From positions 1 to 64,000 of the forward strand of contig CAJTKK010000003.1 of NCBI GenBank assembly GCA_910576535.1: a stretch of DNA of 64,000 nt, read 5' to 3'. This document shows positions 51,367 through 60,515 of the stretch, piece by piece. The position numbers and the translations under genes are program-made. The stretch is from an uncultured Lachnospiraceae bacterium (GTDB taxonomy: Bacteria > Bacillota > Clostridia > Lachnospirales > Lachnospiraceae). Each line of letters starts with the position of its first letter. The stretch's first letter is position 1. The notes under the pieces are model-generated. The model did no database searches and had not been told where the DNA came from. It was given only the letters and a program-made list of their open reading frames with translations.

Positions 51367-53124
51367 TTATGTATTATAGTCCATTCCCTCTAAATAAGGA
51401 AGAATATTTTCAAATAACTGTCGCACAATAGGCGCCGCTATCTGGCCGCCATAATAAACCCCTTGCGGATTGTTAATAATGGCCACTGCCAGAACTTTGG
51501 GATTATCCGCAGGCGCAAAGCCTAAAAAGGAAGAGATATAACGGCCGCTTCCTCTAGGAAGCGTCTGGCTGGTTGCTGTCTTGCCCCCCACCCGGTATCC
51601 TTCCACATAGCCGTTCTTCCCGCTGCCGTTTTCGACTACCTGCTCTAAAATATACCGCATCGTTTCCGATGTTTCTGCAGAAACAATACCTTTTTGCACG
51701 GGATATTGCAAGACTTTCACCGTTTCCCCTTCCCCGTTTACCACTTTTACCCCAAAATGGGGCGTCACCCTGTTGCCGCCGTTTACAATGGAGGAAGCCG
51801 TAGCAGCAAGCTGGATGGGGGTAATCTGGAACGACTGGCCAAAAGATATGGTCGCCAGTTCCACGGCTCCGATATTTTCTTTTTTATGCATAATCGTTCC
51901 GGCTTCCCCAGGTAAATCAATGCCAGTTTTCGTTAAAAGCCCGAATTTCTGAAAATAGTCATAGTATCTGTCCACTCCTATCCGCATTCCTACCGTAATA
52001 AAAACCGGATTGCACGAATTCATCGTACCCTGCACAAAATCCTCCGCGCCATGGCCGCCTACTTTATGACAGCGTATCTTTCTGTCTTCCACCATGATAT
52101 ACCCCGGACAGCTAAAACGGTCGTTTACGGTAACTGCACCCGACTCAAGCCCTGCCGCCGCTGTAATAATCTTAAAAGTGGAACCCGGTTCATAAGTGTC
52201 ATTAATGCATCCATTCCGCCACATCTGGTTTAAGGCATTTTGTTTTTCCTCCTGGTTTTCCGGAACCGGCATACCCTCCGGCAATGTATATGGATCATTT
52301 AAATTAAATTCCGGCACATTCACCATCGCCAGTATTTCCCCGTTCTGAGGATTCATAACCAATATGGACACACTGTCCGCCTGCTTGGTTTCCATGGCCT
52401 GCACCGCAAGCTGGGCCGCGTAACTTTGGATATTGACATCCAGACTCACATGTACATCATTGCCGCTTTCCGGCTCTATTCTTTCCTCCCCGGCTTCCGG
52501 GACTTCCACACCTTTTGCATCTGTTATCGTTAGGATAGTTCCCTCTTTTCCTTTTAAATATTCCTCATAAATTACTTCCAGCCCGATAATCCCCTGATTA
52601 TCCCCGCCCGTAAACCCCAGTACTTTAGACGCCAAAGTTTCGTATGGATAATATCTTTTATAATCCTCGTCTACTTTTACTCCATCCAGGCCGTAATCCC
52701 TTATTTTATCCCCGGTTGCTTTGTCCACATTGCTTTTGATTCTCTCTATTGCGGAATACTTTTCCACTCTTTTTGATACATACTCTTCCGACAGCCCAAG
52801 TTCCTTGGAAAGAATTTTTACTACGGACTCCGGATCCGTAATCTGGTTATGGATCACCGATATGGTGCATACCGTACGGTTATCCGCCAATACTGCCCCG
52901 GTAGAATCTATAATTCTTCCCCTGGCCGCTTTAATTGACCGTTCCCTTTCATGCAAGTTTTTCGCCGCCTCGGTATAATATCCGGAACATCCTACCATCA
53001 AATAAACAAGGCGCCCTATCAGCAGAAGAAACGCAGCCGCACAAAGGAAAAACGCTACTACAATTTTTTTTCTTATATAAGTTTTATTTTTTGTTTCCGG
53101 CAACATGAGCATAACAGACCCCAT
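51367..53124 (-). CDS. Class B penicillin-binding protein, SpoVD-like, with KTA motif
   Basis: Transpeptidase of the SpoVD/FtsI family, 585 residues: an N-terminal membrane anchor (about 18-40), a dimerisation domain beginning RGRIIDSTGAVL, then the catalytic domain. The active site has SxxK as GSTFK (Ser315, Lys318), SxN as SCN and, in place of the usual KTG, KTAT (residues 515-518). No PASTA domain. A Gly-to-Ala change at KTG affects the oxyanion region in most PBPs, so beta-lactam affinity or activity may differ. It is the second PBP of the cluster; in sporulating relatives one of a pair serves spore cortex. Start uncertain among MGSV, MLML and a later ATG. Confidence 0.93.
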   Translation of the reverse strand: MGSVMLMLPETKNKTYIRKKIVVAFFLCAAAFLLLIGRLVYLMVGCSGYYTEAAKNLHERERSIKAARGRIIDSTGAVLADNRTVCTISVIHNQITDPESVVKILSKELGLSEEYVSKRVEKYSAIERIKSNVDKATGDKIRDYGLDGVKVDEDYKRYYPYETLASKVLGFTGGDNQGIIGLEVIYEEYLKGKEGTILTITDAKGVEVPEAGEERIEPESGNDVHVSLDVNIQSYAAQLAVQAMETKQADSVSILVMNPQNGEILAMVNVPEFNLNDPYTLPEGMPVPENQEEKQNALNQMWRNGCINDTYEPGSTFKIITAAAGLESGAVTVNDRFSCPGYIMVEDRKIRCHKVGGHGAEDFVQGTMNSCNPVFITVGMRIGVDRYYDYFQKFGLLTKTGIDLPGEAGTIMHKKENIGAVELATISFGQSFQITPIQLAATASSIVNGGNRVTPHFGVKVVNGEGETVKVLQYPVQKGIVSAETSETMRYILEQVVENGSGKNGYVEGYRVGGKTATSQTLPRGSGRYISSFLGFAPADNPKVLAVAIINNPQGVYYGGQIAAPIVRQLFENILPYLEGMDYNT

Positions 53125-53203
53125 AAAAAGATGTTACTACAATTTATTAATCTTTTTATAAGGTTATTCTTTTTTTTGCCGGGGAACATAAATACGTTAC
53201 ATG

Positions 53204-55549
53204 TTAAAACGGGCTGTTATTGTCCCCGTCTTCCGTCCGGTTCCCCCCGGCGTTGCCCAACCCTGCCGGTGTGCTTTCTCCCCCGCCTACTACATGCCCT
53301 GTTTCCGGATCCACCAAAACTCCGGTATCCGGGTCTTTGGCATATCCCGATTCCGGGTCAATGGGGAAGCTCTTCCATACTTCCGGGCGTACGCCTTCCC
53401 CGGCAGTCTCTTCATCTCCTTTTATGGATCCTTCCGCTTCCTTTCTTTCTTCGTCATTCCCGGCAGCTCCTTTCTCCTGACTGCCAATTTCCTCTTCCGA
53501 CCCGGTATTTCCTTCTTCCACGGAAGACTCTTCCACGGAAGATCCTTCCCCGCCTTCTGTTTCCGTTTCTTCTTCTTTTGCAACCGGGGACATGATTTCC
53601 TGCTGCAAGGCCTCCAATTCTTCCCGTTCTTTGTCCGTAAGTTCCTCTGTCATAAAAATGCCCATGTAAGGAAGCGCCTCTGTCAAAATATCCCTCACGA
53701 TATAAGTTGCATATTTTGCATCATCCTGGTATGGGACATTCGGCCTGTCCACCACAACATAAATTGCTATCTGCGGGTCGTCTGCAGGAGCATAGCCCAT
53801 GAAAGAAACAACATATTCATTATTTTTACGGGGCAGCGTCTCCGCCGTTCCCGTTTTCCCGCCAATCATATAGCCTGCCGGACGTGCTGTCCTTCCTGTC
53901 CCTTTTTCCCCGCTGACCACCAGGTTGCAGTATTCCTTAACCCTTTCGGAAACCGATGCTGAAACCGTCTGCTTTAAAAGGCGCGGTTCAATGTTCTCTA
54001 CCGTAGCCCCGCTTGGGCTGACAATTTTGCTTACCATATGGGGTTCATAATAATTTCCGCCATTAATTAAAGAACAAAAGCCCGTAATCATCTGTATCAT
54101 TGTCACATTAAACCCCTGGCCAAAGGAATTTGTTGCCAGCTCTGTAGGCCCTATCGTATTTTTATTATATACCAGGCTTGCCGTCCTGGATTCCCCCCAA
54201 AGGTCTATATTTGTCTTAAGCCCGAAATTAAAAATATGCTGATAGTCAATAAAGATTTCCTTTCCCGTCATCGCCGCAATATCCATCATTGCCACGTTAC
54301 AAGACATTTCTATCCCCTGAGCCACTGAAATTTCCCCGTCCCCCCATTCATTATGGCACGATATCTCATGTCCCCCAATTTCCCTGAAGCCATTACAGTT
54401 AAAATATTCATCCCCTGTTATTTTCCCGGAATCCAGTGCGGCAGCCACTGTGAATGGTTTCGATACGGAACCTGGCTCATAAGTATCATTAATGCAGAAA
54501 TTCCTCCATAACGCATTAAATTGCTGCATTTTCAAGTCCGAATCCAACGCATTAAAATTTTCCGGGGTAATATATTCCCCCAGCACCACATTCCCGACTT
54601 CATTCACCATTGGCATCCCATACAAGTTTTCCGGGTTCATCCTGTCATTCAGGTCAAAATCCGGATAGCTGGCCATCGCAAGGATTTCTCCTGTATTTAC
54701 TTCCATAATAATACAAGCGCTGTTATTGCTGCCGTTCCTCTCCAGATAATTATTTTTATACTCCTCGTTGAACTTTCTTAAATATTTCTCAACAATGCTT
54801 TGGATATTCACATCTATCGTTGTTACGATAGAATTCCCGTCTACCGCAGGGATGGTAGTCCTTTCCAGCGCAGCGTCATCATTTAAATAACCGTATTCCC
54901 TTCCAGGAGTGCCGCTTAACACGTTATTGTAATATTGTTCCAGCCCATACAGCCCGCTATTGTCGCTTCTGGTAAACCCAATGACGTCACAGGCTAATCG
55001 GTTATTTGGATAGACTCTCCTATATTCTTCCTCAAACCAGATGCCTTTGATATTGGCCCCAGCCTTTTCATCCGCCTGAAGTTCCTTAAACCCTTTAATC
55101 TCTTCGTACGTCATTTGTTTTGCCAGCACATAATACGAAGAATCCGGATGGGAAGCCAGGCGGGAACGGATTTCCCCGGTATCCAGCCCAAGTTCCTTCT
55201 GTACTGCTTCTATCGTAGGTTCTATATATTTACCGTCCTTATCTCCCATGACTCTGGCGTCCAGAATGACATTATAAACTTTTTCGCTGGCCGCAAGCTT
55301 TGTCCCCTTGCTGTCCAGGATATCCCCCCGGCGGAACGGGATTGTCTTGCTGTCGTAAGATTGCTGGGAAAGCACTTGTTTCTCATATCTGGCCCCATCA
55401 TCTTTATTGATGCTGACAAGACGTAACCCCAGCCCAACGAAAGCTGACAGCACCAATAAAAAAAGTACCACCAGCTTCTTTTGCATTCTTAATGTAAATC
55501 TGCTGTTTATTCCCCTTCTTCCCATATTCCCTTGTATTCTTCTGCCCAA
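53204..55549 (-). CDS. Class B penicillin-binding protein of FtsI/PBP2B type with acidic tail
   Basis: Septal transpeptidase, 781 residues. Membrane anchor at about 25-45, dimerisation domain beginning RGDILDSKGTKLAAS, SxxK as GSVSK (Ser361, Lys364), SxN as SCN and KTG as KTGT. The last 130 residues are acidic, Glu/Gly/Ser-rich and disordered, with repeat-like VDPETGHVV and DPDTGVLVDP units at the end. TTG start after AGGTGAT; an in-frame ATG eight codons on lacks spacing. 13 bases after ftsL, so it is probably the divisome enzyme. Confidence 0.95.
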   Translation of the reverse strand: MGRRIQGNMGRRGINSRFTLRMQKKLVVLFLLVLSAFVGLGLRLVSINKDDGARYEKQVLSQQSYDSKTIPFRRGDILDSKGTKLAASEKVYNVILDARVMGDKDGKYIEPTIEAVQKELGLDTGEIRSRLASHPDSSYYVLAKQMTYEEIKGFKELQADEKAGANIKGIWFEEEYRRVYPNNRLACDVIGFTRSDNSGLYGLEQYYNNVLSGTPGREYGYLNDDAALERTTIPAVDGNSIVTTIDVNIQSIVEKYLRKFNEEYKNNYLERNGSNNSACIIMEVNTGEILAMASYPDFDLNDRMNPENLYGMPMVNEVGNVVLGEYITPENFNALDSDLKMQQFNALWRNFCINDTYEPGSVSKPFTVAAALDSGKITGDEYFNCNGFREIGGHEISCHNEWGDGEISVAQGIEMSCNVAMMDIAAMTGKEIFIDYQHIFNFGLKTNIDLWGESRTASLVYNKNTIGPTELATNSFGQGFNVTMIQMITGFCSLINGGNYYEPHMVSKIVSPSGATVENIEPRLLKQTVSASVSERVKEYCNLVVSGEKGTGRTARPAGYMIGGKTGTAETLPRKNNEYVVSFMGYAPADDPQIAIYVVVDRPNVPYQDDAKYATYIVRDILTEALPYMGIFMTEELTDKEREELEALQQEIMSPVAKEEETETEGGEGSSVEESSVEEGNTGSEEEIGSQEKGAAGNDEERKEAEGSIKGDEETAGEGVRPEVWKSFPIDPESGYAKDPDTGVLVDPETGHVVGGGESTPAGLGNAGGNRTEDGDNNSPF

Positions 55550-55562
55550 AACATCACCTGCT

Positions 55563-56051
55563 TTACTGCGGGATATCCGCCACCTGTCTCATATAATCGC
55601 TCCCGCCCCCCTCGACGGAAACAATCTGGCCTTCTTCCGCATATTTCATCCCCAGTTCCTGGATTGCGACCCTTTTTACTTCTTCCAAGTCAATATTGCT
55701 CGTAATACGGCTGTATTCCTCATCATTGTCCAGCCTCAGTGAATTTAACTGGCTTTCCAGCCTCGATATATTTTTGATGCTGTTGGTAATGTCTGACCGT
55801 AATCCGATATATACCGTCAAAATGAAACCAGCCATAATAATTGCACATGACAAAAAAAGCACATAGCCAAGGCTCATATGGCCGGCCTTTTCCCTGTTTT
55901 TCCTCGCAGTATTGCTAATCCTCTTAGGACTCTCTGGTACGTAAATCCTTTCATCCGTTTTCCGTACGGCATTCCCGTAAATATAGCCAACGTTTCTTCC
56001 TGTGTATGCCTGCTGTCTTCTGTTGTCTCTTCTTGCCCTATACTGCGCCAT
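55563..56051 (-). CDS. ftsL: Cell division protein FtsL
   Basis: A 162-residue bitopic protein: a basic, tyrosine-rich cytoplasmic part (about 1-60), one membrane segment (SLGYVLFLSCAIIMAGFILTVY) and an extracellular coiled coil (SDITNSIKNISRLESQLNSLRL) ending with a KRVAIQELGMKYAEEGQIV motif common in FtsL. Placement between rsmH and the PBP gene is the standard ftsL slot; septum initiator DivIC-like proteins look similar. AAAGGAA precedes the chosen ATG, five bases after rsmH. Confidence 0.85.
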   Translation of the reverse strand: MAQYRARRDNRRQQAYTGRNVGYIYGNAVRKTDERIYVPESPKRISNTARKNREKAGHMSLGYVLFLSCAIIMAGFILTVYIGLRSDITNSIKNISRLESQLNSLRLDNDEEYSRITSNIDLEEVKRVAIQELGMKYAEEGQIVSVEGGGSDYMRQVADIPQ

Positions 56052-56056
56052 AAACA

Positions 56057-56992
56057 CTATTCCTTTTCAAAAACTCTTAATTTTGCGCTTTTCGACCGTT
56101 TGTTGGATGCCATTTCCTCTTCCCCTGGAAGTACCGGCTTTCTTGTAATCACCTTTCCCTTTGCTGCTTTTCCACATATACATACCGGGAAATCCGGCGG
56201 GCATGTGCAAGGGTTCTCATATTCCCTGAATGCGGTTTTTACCATCCTGTCTTCCAAGGAATGAAAAGTAATAATGCAAAGCCTTCCTCCCGGATTCAGG
56301 CAATCCGCCAAATCCTCCAATGAATCCTTAAGCGCTTCCAGTTCCCGGTTACATGCGATACGGATTGCCTGAAATGTCTTTTTGGAAGGATGCCCTCCCA
56401 TGCGGCGCATCTTGGCCGGTATCGCAGCCTTTATAATTTCATTTAGTTCACCTGTCGTTTCTATCGGCTTTTCCTGCCTGGCAAGAACAATATGCTTTGC
56501 GATATTTTTTGCAAACCTGTCCTCCCCGTAATCCCTTATCATCCGGAACAGTTCCCCTTCCGGATAAGTATTTACAATGTCCTTAGCATTCAGCTCCTGC
56601 CTCGTATCCATCCGCATATCCAGCGTGGTATCGTATTTGTAAGAAAACCCTCTTTCTAAAGTATCCAATTGATAGGAAGATACCCCAAGATCCAGGAGAA
56701 TACCGTCCGCTTTCCCTAAGCCCAGCCCTCTTAGTATCCCTTTTATATTGCAGTAATTATCCCTCACAATTGTAACTTTATCTTGAAACGGGGATAGCCT
56801 CTTCTCCGCAGCTTCAATAGCTGCCCCATCCTGGTCAATGCCAATGAGTCTTCCCCCTTCTGCCAGACGGCTTGCAATTTCATAAGAGTGTCCGCCTCCG
56901 CCCAAGGTTCCGTCTACATAAATACCATTGCTTTTTATCTTTAAATAGTCTATTGTTTCCCTTAATAAAACGGAGCTATGTTTAAATTCCAT
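56057..56992 (-). CDS. rsmH: 16S rRNA (cytosine-1402 N4)-methyltransferase
   Basis: Methylates C1402 in the decoding centre of 16S rRNA, using S-adenosylmethionine. The 311-residue protein starts EFKHSSVLLRETIDYL and has the SAM-binding motif VDGTLGGGGHSYEIASRL and GILLDLGVSSYQLD. The conserved RGFSYKYD-type motif and C-terminal SLEDRMVK are present. AAGGAG is six bases before the ATG. Second gene of the mraZ-led division cluster. Confidence 0.97.
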   Translation of the reverse strand: MEFKHSSVLLRETIDYLKIKSNGIYVDGTLGGGGHSYEIASRLAEGGRLIGIDQDGAAIEAAEKRLSPFQDKVTIVRDNYCNIKGILRGLGLGKADGILLDLGVSSYQLDTLERGFSYKYDTTLDMRMDTRQELNAKDIVNTYPEGELFRMIRDYGEDRFAKNIAKHIVLARQEKPIETTGELNEIIKAAIPAKMRRMGGHPSKKTFQAIRIACNRELEALKDSLEDLADCLNPGGRLCIITFHSLEDRMVKTAFREYENPCTCPPDFPVCICGKAAKGKVITRKPVLPGEEEMASNKRSKSAKLRVFEKE

Positions 56993-57039
56993 CCCTTTCT
57001 CCTTACCGTTTCTGCCTCTTGTGTTCCGGCCTTCCTGGT

Positions 57040-57471
57040 TTATATGCCAAGACCAAGCCCGGACATATGCTCCGCAATGTTCTCCATGTCTTCATAAGCG
57101 GACTCGCCTTCCCATCTTTCTTTGCTCCAGATTTCAATTCTGCTCGCCACGCCTATAAGGGCAACTTCTTTATTGATACCTGCAAATTCTTTCAATACCG
57201 AAGGTATCAGTATCCTTCCTTGCTTGTCCACTTCCACGCTGGCTGCTCCTGCCAGGAAAAAACGGACAAAGCTTCTCGCATCTTTATTCGTAAGCGGCAG
57301 ATTCCTAAGCTTTTCTTCAAAGGAGGCCCATTCCTTGTTATCGTACACAAACAAACAGCCGTCCAGCCCTTTTGTCACAACGAACTCATCGCCAAGAGCT
57401 TCGCGGAATTTAGAAGGGATGATCAGCCGGTTTTTTGCATCAATCGTATGGTTGTATTCTCCCATAAACAT
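57040..57471 (-). CDS. mraZ: Transcriptional regulator MraZ
   Basis: Ring-forming, AbrB-like DNA-binding protein that represses its own division cluster. The 143-residue protein has two MraZ repeats, each with the diagnostic DAKNRLIIPSKFREAL (about 13-28) and DKQGRILIPSVLKEFAG. The ATG at 57471 after GGGTGAG is chosen; the frame remains open upstream without a site. Four GTGG boxes lie in its leader, the expected MraZ operator. First gene of the cluster. Confidence 0.96.
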   Translation of the reverse strand: MFMGEYNHTIDAKNRLIIPSKFREALGDEFVVTKGLDGCLFVYDNKEWASFEEKLRNLPLTNKDARSFVRFFLAGAASVEVDKQGRILIPSVLKEFAGINKEVALIGVASRIEIWSKERWEGESAYEDMENIAEHMSGLGLGI

Positions 57472-57556
57472 AAAGCTCACCCGCCGTTCCAAAAGAGGTC
57501 TGCCACATCGCAGCATGAAATTCTGCCACACGGAACTATCTTGCCGGGAGTTTACT

Positions 57557-57590
57557 CCACTTTGTTCCACTTCATACCACTTCTCACCAC
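57557..57590 (-). promoter_or_regulatory. MraZ operator: four GTGG boxes with 10-bp period
   Basis: On the minus strand GTGG occurs at 57590-57587, 57580-57577, 57570-57567 and 57560-57557, each in AAGTGG context, exactly ten bases apart. MraZ proteins bind three or more such repeats. The boxes lie just downstream of the -10 of the mraZ promoter, suited to repression. Confidence 0.88.
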
Positions 57591-57600
57591 TTTTATATAG

Positions 57601-57629
57601 ATTCTATACTAATATCACCCATTTGACAA
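57601..57629 (-). promoter_or_regulatory. Promoter of the mraZ division cluster
   Basis: On the minus strand TTGTCA (57629-57624), 17-bp spacer and TAGAAT (57606-57601). The start site would be near 57594, directly upstream of the MraZ boxes. Confidence 0.8.
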
Positions 57630-57651
57630 CCCAATTTCAGGAATTCATCCA

Positions 57652-57686
57652 TAAAAAATGCACTTTGCAGCATCGCGCAAAGTGCG
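57652..57686 (-). terminator. Intrinsic terminator, probably of ychF
   Basis: On the minus strand GCACTTTGC pairs with GCAAAGTGC and is followed by six T residues. It is 220 bases after the ychF stop and 25 bases upstream of the mraZ promoter, insulating the cluster. I see no gene between 57690 and 57904. Confidence 0.8.
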
Positions 57687-57904
57687 GTTTTCCGGCATTT
57701 TCCATATGTTGTAGGAACAATCGTTCCTCATGCAAGATATAGGAACGGGCTATCCGATAACGAATATTTGTTCTCCCGGTACCCAGACCTTTCATGCGTA
57801 TTATCCACGTCTTTTCTCAATTTACCGGCTTTGGCCCGCAGGCACAAAGCCGCGTGTAAAAAAGAAAAGAAAACTTTTCCCTTTTCATCCAGGCTCCAAC
57901 GTCT

Positions 57905-59002
57905 TTATACGTTAAACCGGAACAGAATCACATCCCCATCTTTCACTACATATTCTTTCCCTTCCATTCCAACCAGGCCCTTTTCCCTGGCCGCCGCCAA
58001 AGAACCCTGTTCCAGCAGATCTTTATAATTGACCACTTCCGCCTTAATAAACCCTCTTTCAAAATCTGTATGAATCTTCCCTGCCGCCTGCGGCGCCTTT
58101 GTCCCTATCTTAACCGTCCAGGCTCTGGTCTCATCTTCCCCTGCCGTCAGAAAACTATGCAGCCCCAAGATACGGTAGCTGGCTTTGATCAGCTTTTCCA
58201 GCCCGGATTCCTTCAGCCCCAGGTCTTCCAGGAACATTGTTTTTTCCTCTTCGTCCAGTTCCGCAATCTCCTGTTCGATCTGGGCGCAGATCACAAATAC
58301 CCCGCTGTCGTTTTCTTTTGCGAATTCCCTTACATCGGCAACCCCTTTATTGCCTGCCCCATCGTCCGCCAGATCATCCTCTGCCACATTGGCCGCAAAA
58401 ATCACCGGTTTTCCTGTCAACAGATTATAGGAAGCAAATAAGCTTATTTCATCTTCGTCTTCCGTCTCAAAAGAAAGCGCCAGTTTCCCGCCCTCCAGAT
58501 GCTCCTTCAGCCTTTCCAGAAGCGCCTGTTCTTTTGCCAGGGATTTATCCATTCTTGCCCCTTTACCAACTTTTGCAATTCTCCGTTCCAGAATTTCCAG
58601 ATCCGAAAAAATCAATTCCAGGTTGATGGTTTCAATATCCCTTAAAGGATCCACGCTGCCGTCCACATGCACTACGTTGGAATCTTCAAAACAGCGCACC
58701 ACATGGACAATAGCATCTACCTCCCTGATATTGCTTAGAAACTGATTGCCCAGCCCTTCCCCTTTGGAAGCGCCCTTGACCAGCCCTGCAATATCCACAA
58801 ACTCAATTACCGCAGGGGTTACCTTCTTTGACTGATACATATCCCCTAACAGCTTTAACCGCTCATCCGGCACCGCAACGATGCCAACATTCGGGTCAAT
58901 GGTGCAAAAAGGGTAATTCGCCGATTCCGCCCCTGCCTTTGTCAGAGAATTAAATAATGTGCTTTTCCCTACGTTTGGAAGCCCTACGATTCCTAGTTTC
59001 AT
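57905..59002 (-). CDS. ychF: Redox-regulated ATPase YchF
   Basis: Obg-family protein that, unusually for the group, hydrolyses ATP rather than GTP; linked to ribosomes and stress. The 365-residue protein has P-loop GLPNVGKSTLFN, the switch-region DIAGLVKGASKGEGLGNQFL, and an N-x-A/x-E-like G4 (FAANVAEDDL) characteristic of YchF in place of NKxD. A TGS domain at the C terminus reads FIKAEVVNYKDLL. AAGGAG lies upstream; ATGs at 59008 and 59002 are both possible, the latter giving the usual MKLGIVGLPN. Confidence 0.96.
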   Translation of the reverse strand: MKLGIVGLPNVGKSTLFNSLTKAGAESANYPFCTIDPNVGIVAVPDERLKLLGDMYQSKKVTPAVIEFVDIAGLVKGASKGEGLGNQFLSNIREVDAIVHVVRCFEDSNVVHVDGSVDPLRDIETINLELIFSDLEILERRIAKVGKGARMDKSLAKEQALLERLKEHLEGGKLALSFETEDEDEISLFASYNLLTGKPVIFAANVAEDDLADDGAGNKGVADVREFAKENDSGVFVICAQIEQEIAELDEEEKTMFLEDLGLKESGLEKLIKASYRILGLHSFLTAGEDETRAWTVKIGTKAPQAAGKIHTDFERGFIKAEVVNYKDLLEQGSLAAAREKGLVGMEGKEYVVKDGDVILFRFNV

Positions 59003-59217
59003 TTCCATCTATCTCCTTTGAATATACTTGTTTTTTTAAGGTTTCAGTCGCCCCTTTTGCAGGCACGCCATTTTTGCCACCTTTCAAGTTGCTTTAACAT
59101 TACCCGTATATAAGCCCCTTTCCATAAAAAGAAACCTTGATACAGCAAGTAACATTATAGCATAGAAGGGCTTCTTTGTGTGAAAAAAATTAATTTCCGC
59201 ATTTCCAGAAACGGGCT
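59003..59217. other. Gap between ychF and the acyltransferase gene
   Basis: 215 bases with no gene seen. A TATAAT lies on the minus strand near 59152-59157 (TATAATGTTACTTGC); its -35 is weak. It may serve ychF. Confidence 0.3.
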
Positions 59218-60360
59218 TTAAGTACGCGGGTGTTTGCATAAAGCCAGCAGTTTTCCCTGACAAAAATACCGCGCAAACGATTTTATCCTTTTTAACCCTT
59301 CCTTTATAAGGAGCGGCGCTCCCAATCCGGCCAACAGGTAAATCCATTTACTCGCCTCCGTTTCTCCTGCCAGATAGATATAATTAATATCATGGAAAAA
59401 CGACTCCCTGTCAAACCCGGCGCAAAAAGGGGTCAGACAGCTACACAAATAAAAAAATCCTTTTATCAGCATGAATACGGCTATGTGATGCATCATAATG
59501 GAATAAGTATTGCGTCCAACCGCTGCCAGTTTCCCTGAAACAGCAGGTGTTTCACTTATTATCCTGGCTATCCGTAACCAGAAAGCAATCCCCGTGGCCA
59601 CCGTAAGATAGGGAACAATAAATCCGTTGGCAAAACTTGTTACCCACACCACGCCAAATGCCAGGCCGGCATTCCAAATACAGATCAGCGCCTGAATGCC
59701 TATGACCGCCAGAAAGTAAACCGCATCCGGCAGTTTATCATACGCTTCTGCCTTCTCTTTATAAATCCTGCCCATCTGAAATCCCGGAAACATAAGCAGG
59801 AGCCTGCCCGGAAACTTATAGATCCCCCATACATGCCCGCCTATCGCCAGTTGAATAGTAGCCATGCCCAGAATCAGGGAACAGATAAAGATCAGCCATT
59901 CCCGTTTCAGATGCAGAATCCCCAGGACTTTACGCATCAGTACATTGATCACCTCGACCAAAAACAGCGCCGGGACAAACCACGCCGAAAAATGATACAA
60001 AAACTGATGCCCGTCTAAAAAAGGGGAAAGAAAAAGCGTCTTAAAAGACAAAGGTTCCCCAAACGAGAATCCAGCCCTACGGAGTATTTGCGCCAAAATC
60101 CCATAAAACAGATTCCATAGGAAATAGGGGAACAGCAAAGTCCTGCACTTTTTCCAAATATATCCCCCTATATGCTTCTCTGCCTCATCCTTATAGAAAT
60201 ACCCTGATACAAACAGAAAAATAAACACATGGAAAGAATAATAGGGAAATAGCCCTCCCATATCAAACACCCCATATCCTAAATGCCCCGCAACGACAAA
60301 AATAATGCCAAGCGCAGACAAAATCCTAAACTGACTGTTCTCTTCTGTATTTGTCTTCAC
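59218..60360 (-). CDS. Integral-membrane acyltransferase (OafA/acyltransferase 3 type)
   Basis: A 380-residue protein with about ten membrane segments, of the acyltransferase 3 family that O-acetylates or acylates extracellular polysaccharides and lipids. The N-terminal FRILSALGIIFVVAGHLG has the histidine used by these enzymes (GHLG), followed by FPYYSFHVFIFLFVSGYFYK. GTG start, with GAGGAG six bases before it. A related gene lies just upstream on the same strand. Substrate cannot be told. Confidence 0.88.
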   Translation of the reverse strand: MKTNTEENSQFRILSALGIIFVVAGHLGYGVFDMGGLFPYYSFHVFIFLFVSGYFYKDEAEKHIGGYIWKKCRTLLFPYFLWNLFYGILAQILRRAGFSFGEPLSFKTLFLSPFLDGHQFLYHFSAWFVPALFLVEVINVLMRKVLGILHLKREWLIFICSLILGMATIQLAIGGHVWGIYKFPGRLLLMFPGFQMGRIYKEKAEAYDKLPDAVYFLAVIGIQALICIWNAGLAFGVVWVTSFANGFIVPYLTVATGIAFWLRIARIISETPAVSGKLAAVGRNTYSIMMHHIAVFMLIKGFFYLCSCLTPFCAGFDRESFFHDINYIYLAGETEASKWIYLLAGLGAPLLIKEGLKRIKSFARYFCQGKLLALCKHPRT

Positions 60361-60515
60361 CGTTTTCTCCTCAATATTTTTCCAGAATGTACTTTAAAAT
60401 GCCAGAACCCTGAATCCATACAGGAAATTCTGGCATTCCTCTGCCCGCCGGCCTTTCAAGACAGACATATGCTTTCATCCGATACGTTTCCGTCCCGTTC
60501 CTTCCGAAGCAACTG

